From HXMU1420-13 sp965601825 (GTDB lineage: Bacteria > Bacteroidota > Rhodothermia > Balneolales > Balneolaceae): a stretch of 64,000 nt of DNA. The position numbers were made by a program, and so were the translations under genes. Below the pieces are notes generated by a model. The model had not been told where the DNA came from and searched no databases. It saw only the letters and a program-made list of their open reading frames with translations. The stretch is taken from the NCBI GenBank assembly GCA_965601825.1, contig OZ271839.1:620001-684000 (forward strand), read 5' to 3'. Positions 50,788 to 59,159 of this stretch are shown piece after piece; position 1 is the stretch's first letter, and every line of letters begins with the position of its first letter.

Positions 50788-52725
50788 TTATATATCTAAT
50801 TTTGCGTACTTGGCGTTACGCTCGATGAACTCACGGCGAGGCTCAACATCGCCCCCCATTAGTGTTGAGAACATTTTATCTGCACCCGCAGCACTTTCAA
50901 TAGTGATTTGCTGTAGGGTTCTGGTCTCAGGATCCATGGTAGTTTCCCAAAGCTGCTCAGGGTTCATCTCACCCAACCCTTTGTAGCGGGATACATCAAA
51001 TTTTCGTTTTCCTTTTTTCAACTCAACGATCAACTTGTCTCTAGTATCATCGTCCCAGGCGTAATCAATTTTCTTGCCAGCGGTTACTCTATATAATGGT
51101 GGGGTAGCAACGTACACATAACCTGCTTCCACCAATGGGCGCATATATCGATAGAAAAATGTGAGCAGTAAAGTTCGAATGTGCGAACCATCCACATCGG
51201 CATCCGTCATGATGATGATTTTGTGGTAACGTAGTTTTTCGAGCTCGAATTCTTCTTCAGCATGACCTACACCAGAACCAAGTGCCGTGATCATCGCCTG
51301 AATCTCACGGTTTTCCAGAATCTTGTTGATCTTGGCTTTTTCCACATTCAGAATTTTACCACGAAGAGGAAGAATAGCCTGGAAGCTTCTGTTTCGACCC
51401 ATTTTTGCAGATCCACCTGCAGAGTCACCCTCCACCAGGTAGATTTCGCAATGCTCAGGATCTTTGATGGAGCAGTCTGCCAGTTTACCTGGAAGTCCAC
51501 CACCACTCATTACACTCTTTCGTTGTACTAACTGGCGAGCTTTTCGAGCTGCTTCACGAGCTTCAGCGGCAAGCACTACTTTCTCAATTACCTTTTTGGC
51601 AATCTTTGGATTTTGCTCCAGGTACTCATTCAGCTGATCATACACGGTGATCTCAACAGCACTTTGAACTTCTGAGTTACCCAATTTCGTTTTTGTCTGA
51701 CCTTCGAACTGCGGTTCAGCCACTTTCACTGAAAGAACAGCGGTTAATCCTTCCCTAAAATCTTCCCCGGAAATGGTAACCTTAGAATTTGATTTGATGA
51801 TGTTATTCTTATCCGCGTAATTCTTCAAAGAACGAGTCAGTGCTCTTCTAAAACCAGATACGTGCGTTCCACCTTCTCGTGTATTGATGTTGTTTACATA
51901 AGAGTGGACGTTTTCTGTATACGAGGAGTTGTATTGCATGGCCAATGCAACGGGTACTCCTTCAATTTCACCTTCTATATATATGGGTGTTGGCATTGAA
52001 GTGTCACGCGCCTCATCCAAATATTTTACGAAGTCTCTGAGACCACCTTCATATTTATAGACTTCTTTACCTAGTGCTTCATCTTCTTCTCGTTCGTCGA
52101 TGAGTTCAATAGTAACTTCCGGATTCAGGAAAGCTAACTCTCGCATCCGCTCAGCGATGATATTAAACTTGAATTCAACGGTCTGAGTAAAAATAGTTGG
52201 ATCAGGTAAGAAATTAATAATCGTACCGCGGCGATCGGTTTTACCTGCTACTTTTAAAGGGTGTTTAGTGATACCGCGCTCAAACCCGATCGTGTGAATC
52301 TTCCCATCACGATGAATTTCAGCTGAGAATGTTGTTGCCAGAGCGTTCACACAACTTACACCTACCCCGTGCAATCCACCGGATACTTTATAAGTGTCTT
52401 TATCGAATTTTCCACCGGCATGAAGCTTGGTTAGTACAACTTCAACAGCTGGAATTCCGAGTTTGGGGTGTTTGTCGACGGGAATTCCTCGACCATTATC
52501 TTCAATGGTCATCGAACCGTCTTTATTAATCTGAACAATAATGTGATCGCAATGCCCAGCTAAGGCTTCATCGATCGAGTTATCTACGACCTCGTTGATT
52601 AAGTGGTGAAGGCCGCGTTGACCAGTATCCCCGATGTACATCGCTGGTCGCTTTCTAACTGCCTCAAGCCCCTCCAAAACCTGTATATTCGACGCCTTGT
52701 AGTCAGTTTTTTTCTTGTCTGCCAT
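50788..52725 (-). CDS. gyrB: DNA gyrase subunit B
   Basis: ATPase subunit of gyrase. 645 residues: GHKL ATPase (RKRPAMYIGDTG, NEVVDNSIDEALAGH, DNGRGIPVD, GGLHGVGVSCVNAL), TOPRIM domain with EGDSAGGSAK and the DADVDGSHIRTLLLTFFYR acidic cluster, and a C-terminal tail MNPEQLWETTMDP. First gene of the gyrB-gyrA operon. 140-160 bp upstream in the divergent gap is a perfect DnaA box (52878-52886). Confidence 0.99.
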   Translation of the reverse strand: MADKKKTDYKASNIQVLEGLEAVRKRPAMYIGDTGQRGLHHLINEVVDNSIDEALAGHCDHIIVQINKDGSMTIEDNGRGIPVDKHPKLGIPAVEVVLTKLHAGGKFDKDTYKVSGGLHGVGVSCVNALATTFSAEIHRDGKIHTIGFERGITKHPLKVAGKTDRRGTIINFLPDPTIFTQTVEFKFNIIAERMRELAFLNPEVTIELIDEREEDEALGKEVYKYEGGLRDFVKYLDEARDTSMPTPIYIEGEIEGVPVALAMQYNSSYTENVHSYVNNINTREGGTHVSGFRRALTRSLKNYADKNNIIKSNSKVTISGEDFREGLTAVLSVKVAEPQFEGQTKTKLGNSEVQSAVEITVYDQLNEYLEQNPKIAKKVIEKVVLAAEAREAARKARQLVQRKSVMSGGGLPGKLADCSIKDPEHCEIYLVEGDSAGGSAKMGRNRSFQAILPLRGKILNVEKAKINKILENREIQAMITALGSGVGHAEEEFELEKLRYHKIIIMTDADVDGSHIRTLLLTFFYRYMRPLVEAGYVYVATPPLYRVTAGKKIDYAWDDDTRDKLIVELKKGKRKFDVSRYKGLGEMNPEQLWETTMDPETRTLQQITIESAAGADKMFSTLMGGDVEPRREFIERNAKYAKLDI

Positions 52726-52877
52726 AAAGTATGGGTGATAGCTTTTATAGATGAGGTTTTTAACGCCAGAAAATAGGGTTTATAGCCGTCAAAACAAAGT
52801 GAGACGGCACCCATATTGAAAAAAGTAGAGATTGTCTGTGAGAGCGAAAATTTGGCGATTTTCAAAACCGCTTCTAA

Positions 52878-52886
52878 TGTGGATAA
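52878..52886 (-). promoter_or_regulatory. Isolated perfect DnaA box between gyrB and rpmB
   Basis: TGTGGATAA (complement of TTATCCACA) in the 276-bp gap between the divergent gyrB and rpmB genes. DnaA-regulated transcription is known in other bacteria, but chance cannot be excluded from one box. Confidence 0.35.
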
Positions 52887-52940
52887 TTTCGATTTTCAGT
52901 GGAAAACTCAATTTTTTAGAACTTTTTGGTGGTTCATCGA

Positions 52941-52970
52941 TTGAATTCTGATTAAAAAGCCTTATCTTTG
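52941..52970 (+). promoter_or_regulatory. Bacteroidetes-type promoter for the rpmB operon
   Basis: TTG (52941-52943), 19-bp spacer and TATCTTTG (52963-52970), a perfect TAnnTTTG element. The rpmB ATG is at 53002, leaving a leader of about 25 nt. Confidence 0.75.
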
Positions 52971-53001
52971 GCGTCTATCCGAAAATCGAAATGAAAGAAC
53001 A

Positions 53002-53247
53002 ATGTCGCGAAGAGACGATATTACGGGCAGAAAAGCGATGAATGGTTATCGCTCATCAAAGTCCAACAACAAAACGAAACATCGGTTTCATCTAAATTTA
53101 CAAAAACGCCGCTTCTATATCCCAGAAGAAGACCGTTGGATTACGCTTAAAGTTTCTGCTAAAACTTTAAAGACGATCAACAAGAAAGGGATTACCGCTG
53201 TATTGAAAGACGCGAAAGCAAAAGGCACATTATTAAAACACGTTTAA
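53002..53247 (+). CDS. rpmB: 50S ribosomal protein L28
   Basis: 81 residues, standard length. RKAMNGYRSSKSNNKTKHR and QKRRFYIPEEDRWITLKVSA are L28 signatures. Sits first in rpmB-rpmG-DUF4295, with rpmG beginning 3 bp after the stop. Confidence 0.98.
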   Translation: MSRRDDITGRKAMNGYRSSKSNNKTKHRFHLNLQKRRFYIPEEDRWITLKVSAKTLKTINKKGITAVLKDAKAKGTLLKHV

Positions 53248-53250
53248 ACC

Positions 53251-53415
53251 ATGGCAAAAGGTAACAGAGTTCAAGTAATCCTTGAGTGCACAGAAAAACC
53301 TGGTTCGTCTCGGTATGTGACTACAAAAAATCGTCGTACCCAAACGGAGCGTATGGAATTGAAGAAGTACAATGCAGTACTTAGAAAACACACCGTTCAT
53401 AAAGAAATTAAGTAA
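53251..53415 (+). CDS. rpmG: 50S ribosomal protein L33
   Basis: 54 residues; begins MAKGNRVQVILECTEKPGSS and ends LRKHTVHKEIK. L33 of this group lacks the usual four Cys (only one Cys, at position 13), so it is the zinc-free type. Found between L28 and a DUF4295 gene, an arrangement specific to Bacteroidetes relatives. Confidence 0.97.
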   Translation: MAKGNRVQVILECTEKPGSSRYVTTKNRRTQTERMELKKYNAVLRKHTVHKEIK

Positions 53416-53423
53416 GTAGAGAT

Positions 53424-53594
53424 ATGGCTAAGAAACAAGTATTCGGTTCAGAAGCATTACAAGCGAAAGCATCAGCCAGAAGAATGGCTAAAGTGGTGAT
53501 CTCTACAAAAAATGCGAATGGTAAGTATTCGTACCAGGAGACTATGATCGATCAGGATAACGTAAAAGACTTTATTGCAAAAAATAAAGCTTAA
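53424..53594 (+). CDS. DUF4295 family protein, 56 aa
   Basis: Short basic protein (AKKQVFGSEALQAKASARRM, then KYSYQETMIDQDNVKDFIA) that always follows rpmG in Bacteroidetes relatives; likely ribosome-associated, though no function is established. Starts 8 bp after rpmG. Too short for most automated ORF lists. Confidence 0.9.
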   Translation: MAKKQVFGSEALQAKASARRMAKVVISTKNANGKYSYQETMIDQDNVKDFIAKNKA

Positions 53595-53617
53595 GTAACT
53601 ATCTGCAAGATATTGAA

Positions 53618-53652
53618 GGTTACACAAGCTGATTGTGTAGCCTTTTTTTTTG
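53618..53652 (+). terminator. Terminator after the ribosomal cluster
   Basis: GGTTACACAA paired with TTGTGTAGCC (one G-U) around a 5-nt loop, then nine T residues. Confidence 0.93.
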
Positions 53653-53682
53653 CTTATTTTCCAACACTAAAATTTTTGAGAC

Positions 53683-54141
53683 ATGTCGGTTAAAGATCAA
53701 ATATTCGCAGACCTAAAAGAGGCAATGAAAGCCAAGGATCAGGATAAATTACGTGTCCTCAGATCACTAAAAGCTAAAATGATGGAAGCGGAGATTGCTG
53801 AGCGAAAAGGCGGTGAAGCTTCATTATCTGATCAAAGTGCCATTCAGGTAATAACTAAAGCAGCAAAACAGAGAAAGGAATCTATCGATCAGTTCACGAA
53901 AGGCGGTCGAGAAGATTTAGTTGCTAATGAAGAATTGGAGTTGGCCATAATCGAAGCTTATCTCCCTGAAATGATGAGTGAAGATGAAGTTCGAAAAATC
54001 GTTCAGGAAAAAATTGCTGCAGTTGGTGCAACCGGACCGCAAGATATGGGTAAAGTGATGGGTCCGCTAATGGGTCAGCTTCGCGGAAAAGCAGATGGTT
54101 CACTCGTTAGTCAACTTGTTAAAGAACTTCTAGCCGGATAA
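53683..54141 (+). CDS. GatB/YqeY-domain protein
   Basis: 152 residues matching the YqeY family: VKDQIFADLKEAMKAKDQDK, RKESIDQFTKGGREDL, EAYLPEMMSEDE and TGPQDMGKVMGPLMGQLRGKADGS. The family is homologous to the tail domain of GatB and probably binds tRNA. Followed after 1 bp by the CvpA-like gene. Confidence 0.93.
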   Translation: MSVKDQIFADLKEAMKAKDQDKLRVLRSLKAKMMEAEIAERKGGEASLSDQSAIQVITKAAKQRKESIDQFTKGGREDLVANEELELAIIEAYLPEMMSEDEVRKIVQEKIAAVGATGPQDMGKVMGPLMGQLRGKADGSLVSQLVKELLAG

Positions 54142-54142
54142 C

Positions 54143-54706
54143 ATGCACATTCTTGATCTTATCATCGCTGTTCCACTTCTGTACTTTATTTATAAAGGAG
54201 CTGTAAATGGAATAGTGAAGGAGATCCTGAATATTGTCGGAATTACATTGGCTGTGTTCCTGACATTCAATTATATGGATGCTTTATCAGTGATAATTGC
54301 ACCGTTCTTTGAAGAAGACGCATCACCATATATTCCGTTTTTATCAGCTGCAGTATTATTTATTGGTACGCTTACAATTGTAGCTGTTATTGGATATCTA
54401 ACAAAGGAATTCCTGAAAGCAATAAAGCTAAGTACGGTAAATAGGGTTTTGGGCGCTTTATTTGGTTTACTTAAAAGCGGATTAGTAGTAAGTACCATCC
54501 TATTGCTTGCTGCCGGATTCAACATCCCCAAAGAGGAAGTTCGAAATGAGTCTTTGTTATATCCATACATTATTTATTTAGGGCCATGGGCATATGATGC
54601 CGTTGCAGTGATTTATCCAGGTGCTGAAAATTACACTCAGACCATTCAGGAAAATCTGAGTAACTACAATCCCATTGATAACCTACCAATCATAAACGAT
54701 AATTAG
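54143..54706 (+). CDS. CvpA-family membrane protein
   Basis: 187 residues with four TM helices (about 2-18, 27-45, 62-86 and 101-122). DLIIAVPLLYFIYKGAVNGI and the ILNIVGITLAVFL segment fit CvpA, associated with colicin V export in E. coli and with envelope biogenesis. The last 60 residues are extracytoplasmic. One base after yqeY; tyrS follows after 5 bp. Confidence 0.85.
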   Translation: MHILDLIIAVPLLYFIYKGAVNGIVKEILNIVGITLAVFLTFNYMDALSVIIAPFFEEDASPYIPFLSAAVLFIGTLTIVAVIGYLTKEFLKAIKLSTVNRVLGALFGLLKSGLVVSTILLLAAGFNIPKEEVRNESLLYPYIIYLGPWAYDAVAVIYPGAENYTQTIQENLSNYNPIDNLPIINDN

Positions 54707-54711
54707 AGACA

Positions 54712-55920
54712 ATGTCATTTCTGCCTGTAGAAGAGCAGCTTGAAATCATCAAAAGAGGAACCGTTGAGATTGTTCCTGAAAGCGAACTCGTAGAAAAACT
54801 CACCCAATCATTTAAAGAGAATAAGCCACTTAAGATTAAACTTGGTGTCGATCCAACTCGACCTGATTTACATTTAGGACATTCGGTTATTCTTCGAAAG
54901 CTAAGACAGTTCCAGGATTTAGGTCATGAAGCGATTTTGATTATAGGTGGATTTACAGCCATGATTGGTGATCCAACCGGACAGAATACAACACGTCCTC
55001 CATTGACTTTAGAAGAGGTTGAAGATAATGCTAAGACATACATCGAACAAGCAGCCAAAATCCTTGACTCAGATAAACTTACTCTCGTTAACAACAACGA
55101 CTGGTTAGGTCCAATGAATTTCATGGATGTGATTAGACTTACATCCAAAATGACCGTAGCCAGGATGATTGAAAGAGACGACTTCTCAAAACGTTTCGGC
55201 AATAATGAGTCTATCTCATTGCATGAGTTCTTATATCCGTTAGCTCAAGGACAAGATTCAGTGTATTTACATTCTGATGTAGAACTTGGAGGTACTGATC
55301 AGAAATTCAACTTATTGGTGGGAAGGCAGTTACAGAAAGATGTTGGGCAAACGCCTCAAGTTGCGTTAATGATGCCATTACTTGTTGGGACGGATGGATC
55401 AGCTAAAATGTCGAAGTCTTATGATAATTATATCGGGATTGATGAAAACCCGAACGATATGTACGGCAAGTCATTATCCATTCCTGATGAGCTGATTTAT
55501 ACCTATTTCGAGTTAGTGACGGATGTAGCAATTAGTGATTTGCCAGCAGTTGAAGAAAAGGCAAAATCAGATCCAAGAAATGCAAAGCACGATTTAGCGT
55601 TTGCAATTACAAAGTTGTATCACGGTGAAGTAGCTGCAAAAGAAGCGAAGAATCATTTTGAACAAACCGTGATTAACAAACAGGTTCCTGATGATGCACC
55701 TGAATATGAAGTTGTTGGCTCTAAACGAATTATGGAAATCATTGGAGAACTAAAGTTCTCTCCAAGTAATGGCGAAACAAAGCGCCTCATCAAACAGGGC
55801 GGTGTAAGCATTGATGGGGAGAAGGTCACAGATTTTGGCTTAGAATTTGAGTTAGCAATTGGTGATGAAAAAGTTCTTAAAGTTGGAAAGCGTAAATACG
55901 CCATCCTGAAGGGTTCTTAA
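54712..55920 (+). CDS. tyrS: Tyrosyl-tRNA synthetase
   Basis: 402 residues, class Ic. HLGHS (54-58) and KMSKS (SAKMSKSYDNYIG) signatures, FTAMIGDPTG, and an S4-like C-terminal domain (GETKRLIKQGGVSIDGEKV). The layout and length fit the TyrZ-type enzyme common in Bacteroidetes. Its stop codon overlaps the next gene's start (TAATG). Confidence 0.97.
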   Translation: MSFLPVEEQLEIIKRGTVEIVPESELVEKLTQSFKENKPLKIKLGVDPTRPDLHLGHSVILRKLRQFQDLGHEAILIIGGFTAMIGDPTGQNTTRPPLTLEEVEDNAKTYIEQAAKILDSDKLTLVNNNDWLGPMNFMDVIRLTSKMTVARMIERDDFSKRFGNNESISLHEFLYPLAQGQDSVYLHSDVELGGTDQKFNLLVGRQLQKDVGQTPQVALMMPLLVGTDGSAKMSKSYDNYIGIDENPNDMYGKSLSIPDELIYTYFELVTDVAISDLPAVEEKAKSDPRNAKHDLAFAITKLYHGEVAAKEAKNHFEQTVINKQVPDDAPEYEVVGSKRIMEIIGELKFSPSNGETKRLIKQGGVSIDGEKVTDFGLEFELAIGDEKVLKVGKRKYAILKGS

Positions 55921-56687
55921 TGCTGAAAATAAGTTCATATAACATCAATGGTGTTAGAGCCGCCCATCGAAAAGGGTTTATTGATTGGGTGAATCAGTCG
56001 AGTCCTGATATTATCTGTATACAGGAATTACGCGCTAACGAATCTCAACTTCCAGATGAAATCAAAGAACTGGATTATCATCAACACATTGTATCAGCAG
56101 AAAAAAAGGGATACTCAGGCGTAGCCATATTTAGTAGAAATGAAGTTCCAGAAATTAAAATCGGAATGGGTGTAGACTGGATTGATTCTGAAGGTCGAGT
56201 TATAACAGCCGAATATGAATCATATCGAGTTGTTTCGGCTTATTTTCCAAGTGGAACGACCGGTGATGCCAGACAAGAAATGAAAATGAAATTTTTAGGT
56301 GATTTCATTGAGTGGGCTAAGCAATTTGTAGGGGATTCAAAACCAACGATCATTTGTGGGGATTTCAATATATGTCACCTTGAGATAGACATTCACAATC
56401 CTGATAAACAACACAAGACTTCGGGTTTTCTGCCGGAAGAGCGTCAATGGGTAACAGATTTTCTTGCAACCGGTTATGAGGATGTATTTAGAATAATTCA
56501 TCCGGACAAAAGAGATCTTTATAGCTGGTGGAGTTATCGCGCCGGTTCAAAAGGGAAAAACAAAGGGTGGAGAATTGACTATCAAATGGGGACGCCGGAT
56601 ATAGCGGGTAAAGCCAAAGAGGCTATCATCGAGAAAGAATGGGACATCTCAGATCACGCACCGGTATCGATTATTTATGACATTTGA
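55920..56687 (+). CDS. xthA: Exodeoxyribonuclease III / AP endonuclease
   Basis: 255 residues. EEP-fold AP endonuclease: KISSYNINGVRAAHRKGFIDW, IICIQELRA (metal Glu), CGDFNICHLEIDIHNPD, GWRIDYQMGTPD, and WDISDHAPVSI (His-Asp). Repairs abasic sites. Overlaps tyrS by one base. Confidence 0.96.
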   Translation: MLKISSYNINGVRAAHRKGFIDWVNQSSPDIICIQELRANESQLPDEIKELDYHQHIVSAEKKGYSGVAIFSRNEVPEIKIGMGVDWIDSEGRVITAEYESYRVVSAYFPSGTTGDARQEMKMKFLGDFIEWAKQFVGDSKPTIICGDFNICHLEIDIHNPDKQHKTSGFLPEERQWVTDFLATGYEDVFRIIHPDKRDLYSWWSYRAGSKGKNKGWRIDYQMGTPDIAGKAKEAIIEKEWDISDHAPVSIIYDI

Positions 56688-56745
56688 GCATTGATTCTGA
56701 TGCTGAATGTTTGTTTACTATTGCTGTAGAGGAGCTAACTATATT

Positions 56746-57195
56746 ATGCCAACGCATTACAAGGGGTCGGACAATGAAGTCCGAACGTTAAATACATTTA
56801 TTAAGCTGATGCGTTCAACGGAGAGTTTGAATAACCGTTTGAACATGCATCTCTCTGAAAACAATTTGACGGTTAGTCAATTTGGTGTTCTGGAATCGCT
56901 GTTACATGTTGGGCCGCAAAATCAAAGAGAGTTAGGTGCACGATTACTAAAGAGTGGTGGCAACATCACCATGGTGATTGATAACCTGGAAAAAAGTGGT
57001 TGGGTTGAAAGAAATCCGGATCCCAAAGATCGTAGGGCGATGATCATCAACTTAACTATTCAAGGTGAAGTCTTTATTCGAAATTTTTTCCCTAAACATC
57101 TGGAACGAATAGTCTCAGAATTTAATATTCTCGAACCTGAGGAATTGGAGCAATTGGGAGCTCTTGCAAAAAAAGTGGGAACCCAAACAAAATAA
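56746..57195 (+). CDS. MarR-family transcriptional regulator
   Basis: 149 residues from ATG 56746, chosen because GGAG (56731-56734) precedes it; the longer frame from 56707 adds a non-homologous leader. Winged HTH with LTVSQFGVLESLLHVGPQNQ, RELGARLLKSGGNITMVIDN and WVERNPDPKDRRAMIINLT (the wing). Followed by a terminator-like hairpin, so probably transcribed alone. Confidence 0.92.
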   Translation: MPTHYKGSDNEVRTLNTFIKLMRSTESLNNRLNMHLSENNLTVSQFGVLESLLHVGPQNQRELGARLLKSGGNITMVIDNLEKSGWVERNPDPKDRRAMIINLTIQGEVFIRNFFPKHLERIVSEFNILEPEELEQLGALAKKVGTQTK

Positions 57196-57248
57196 AAACC
57201 TTTCGAAATGGTTTTTATCTAGTATTTAAAACTCCATAAATCCCTCAG

Positions 57249-57284
57249 GGGGTAGGCTTGATCCGCTTACTCCCTCTTTTTTTG
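57249..57284 (+). terminator. Terminator/repeat: copy 1 of the GGCTTGATCCGC element
   Basis: GGGGGTAGGC (57249-57258) pairs with GCTTACTCCC (57265-57274) with two G-U pairs, loop TTGATCC, then a T-run. The 30-nt core from 57255 is identical to the sequence at 60761-60790. Confidence 0.6.
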
Positions 57285-57285
57285 A

Positions 57286-58986
57286 TCAATTTCTGAGTTC
57301 TACAGCTGGTAGTATATAGTTTTCTAAGAGCGAAAAAGGTTTGTCTTCCATCTCAGGGAATAGATTATAATTACCACCTGTAAAAGTAATGGTCATGTTG
57401 GCTTCCGGTATAATAATCAAAAACTGTCCACCATTACCCCATGCTTCAATGGTCTTCATTGGTTTACCACCAACATTTCGTTTTAAAATTCTCCATAAAT
57501 AACCATAACCGGAATTTATGGGCCAACTACTTTCTATTTGTGATTCTGTTGATACTGTAATCCATTCTGATTCTAAAAGTGGTTCATTATTCCATATTCC
57601 ATTATTCAATACTAGTAAACCAAACTTTGTCAAATCAATCGGGCGAAGATAGAAATCACCGGGTAGGTAAGCTCTACCGTATGGAGAAGACCGCATTTGA
57701 AATTCATAAATGCCCATTGGAATAAGTATTTCTTCAAATAAGTAAAGTGGCAAGTATTTATTGGATGAACTTTGAATAACTCCCGTTAATAAATTCATTC
57801 CACCTGAAGAGTATTCATAAACTTTACCAGCTTGATGAGCCATGGGTAGGCTCAATTTATAACCAACCCAATCGAAATTTTCTGACTGCATTACATCTTC
57901 ATTTTCAAGCTGCAAACCAGTACTCATGGTCAAGGCATGATGGATAGTGATGTTTTCCTTATTGGTATCAGAAAAATTATAGTCCGAATAATAGTCCAAA
58001 ATTGAATTATTTAGTTGAATGCTTGAATCTTCCATCATTGCTATTCCAAGCATCAATGAAGCAATTGATTTAAAGGATGATTTTATATCATGTAAGCTTT
58101 CTCTGTTGTACCCATGAAAGTATTCTTCGAACACCAGTTTATTATTTCTCGTAACTATAATACTGTGGATATGATCAAACTCACCTGATTCAAATTCAGA
58201 CATTAAACCAAGCATAGAGTTATTTATACCGACCTCTTCTATGGAGGCAGATTGAATGCTAGAGTCTAAAGGATCAGGAATGCTGTAATAGTATTGCCCT
58301 TTTGATAGTGGTTTGTAACCTAATAATTGATGTGGTTGTAGCTTTTCCAAATCTATTGTTCTACTACCTCCAGGGTTTTGATAGGTCAGTTTAATTGCAT
58401 TTTCTGTCGGATCAAACTTTGCTGTGATACTGAATCTATCATTGGTTATATCAAAAGAGATACTGTTATTGTTTACCTGTAAAGATTTAATAGTGAAGTG
58501 TAGTTCTCTATTCTCTTTATTACTCTGAATATTTGCTTGTAACTGACCAGTACTATCCTCATAAAACTCCAGATATACATTATAATCGGTATCAATGATT
58601 TCGTGTTTTACGATTTCAGAAACCCATCGATTACCTTTTTGAGTGAAGACTAAACCCTGGCTCCAAAGATTATAAGTTAACACACCAAAAAAGTTAGCTG
58701 AATTATCTTCGATTTTACTATCGAATCGTAAACCTCCTTCTCCTCTAAATCGATAATGATCTTCAAATTCTTCTAACTCGTAGTGACTTTCCTCTCCATT
58801 TTTAAATAAAATCACACTATTTGGATCATCAGCTGGAAATACAGCTATAGAGTCGTATTTGCTTTCGGTTTGAAATAGAAGCCCGGACCAAACGCCTATT
58901 AATTCTTTTGAAATATCTGTTGGAGCAGGCTTATCAATGTCTGATACTACCGGAAACAGAGAAAGGAGAGTCAAAATGAAATGCAT
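57286..58986 (-). CDS. Serine beta-lactamase-family hydrolase with unique N-terminal domain
   Basis: 566 residues, secreted (signal HFILTLLSLFPVVS). Residues about 20-230 are a beta-rich domain with no match that I recognise. Residues about 245-550 are the class C beta-lactamase-like fold: SxxK at Ser303-Lys306 (DIKSSFKSIAS), YSS at about 395 (VYEYSSGGMN) and GNGGQFL near the end for the KTG-equivalent. Likely an esterase, D-aminopeptidase or PBP-like hydrolase; the YSS instead of YxN is slightly unusual. Function of the N-domain unknown. Confidence 0.85.
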   Translation of the reverse strand: MHFILTLLSLFPVVSDIDKPAPTDISKELIGVWSGLLFQTESKYDSIAVFPADDPNSVILFKNGEESHYELEEFEDHYRFRGEGGLRFDSKIEDNSANFFGVLTYNLWSQGLVFTQKGNRWVSEIVKHEIIDTDYNVYLEFYEDSTGQLQANIQSNKENRELHFTIKSLQVNNNSISFDITNDRFSITAKFDPTENAIKLTYQNPGGSRTIDLEKLQPHQLLGYKPLSKGQYYYSIPDPLDSSIQSASIEEVGINNSMLGLMSEFESGEFDHIHSIIVTRNNKLVFEEYFHGYNRESLHDIKSSFKSIASLMLGIAMMEDSSIQLNNSILDYYSDYNFSDTNKENITIHHALTMSTGLQLENEDVMQSENFDWVGYKLSLPMAHQAGKVYEYSSGGMNLLTGVIQSSSNKYLPLYLFEEILIPMGIYEFQMRSSPYGRAYLPGDFYLRPIDLTKFGLLVLNNGIWNNEPLLESEWITVSTESQIESSWPINSGYGYLWRILKRNVGGKPMKTIEAWGNGGQFLIIIPEANMTITFTGGNYNLFPEMEDKPFSLLENYILPAVELRN

Positions 58987-59113
58987 CCGTGTAGAAATTT
59001 GATAACATTATTAAGTACAGCATTTCACGGGTACAAAAAAGGGTTGTTACAACGAGATTAAGAAATGAGACCGCTATTGTTCTAAATTACCAAATTAGAT
59101 GCATTATAAGAAT

Positions 59114-59142
59114 GGTTTGATCCGCGTACTACTTCTTTTTTT
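59114..59142 (+). repeat. Diverged copy 2 of the GGCTTGATCCGC element
   Basis: GGTTTGATCCGCGTACTACT followed by TCTTTTTTTAC; matches copies 1 and 3 except for four or five bases. It lies in the gap between the helicase and serine hydrolase genes. It lacks the GC-rich upstream arm, so a terminator function is less likely here. Confidence 0.5.
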
Positions 59143-59159
59143 ACAAGACAGATGGAATC

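Noticed and set aside
50777..50986. 69-aa ORF and similar short frames opposite gyrA and gyrB
   Set aside because: Mirror frames of highly conserved genes.
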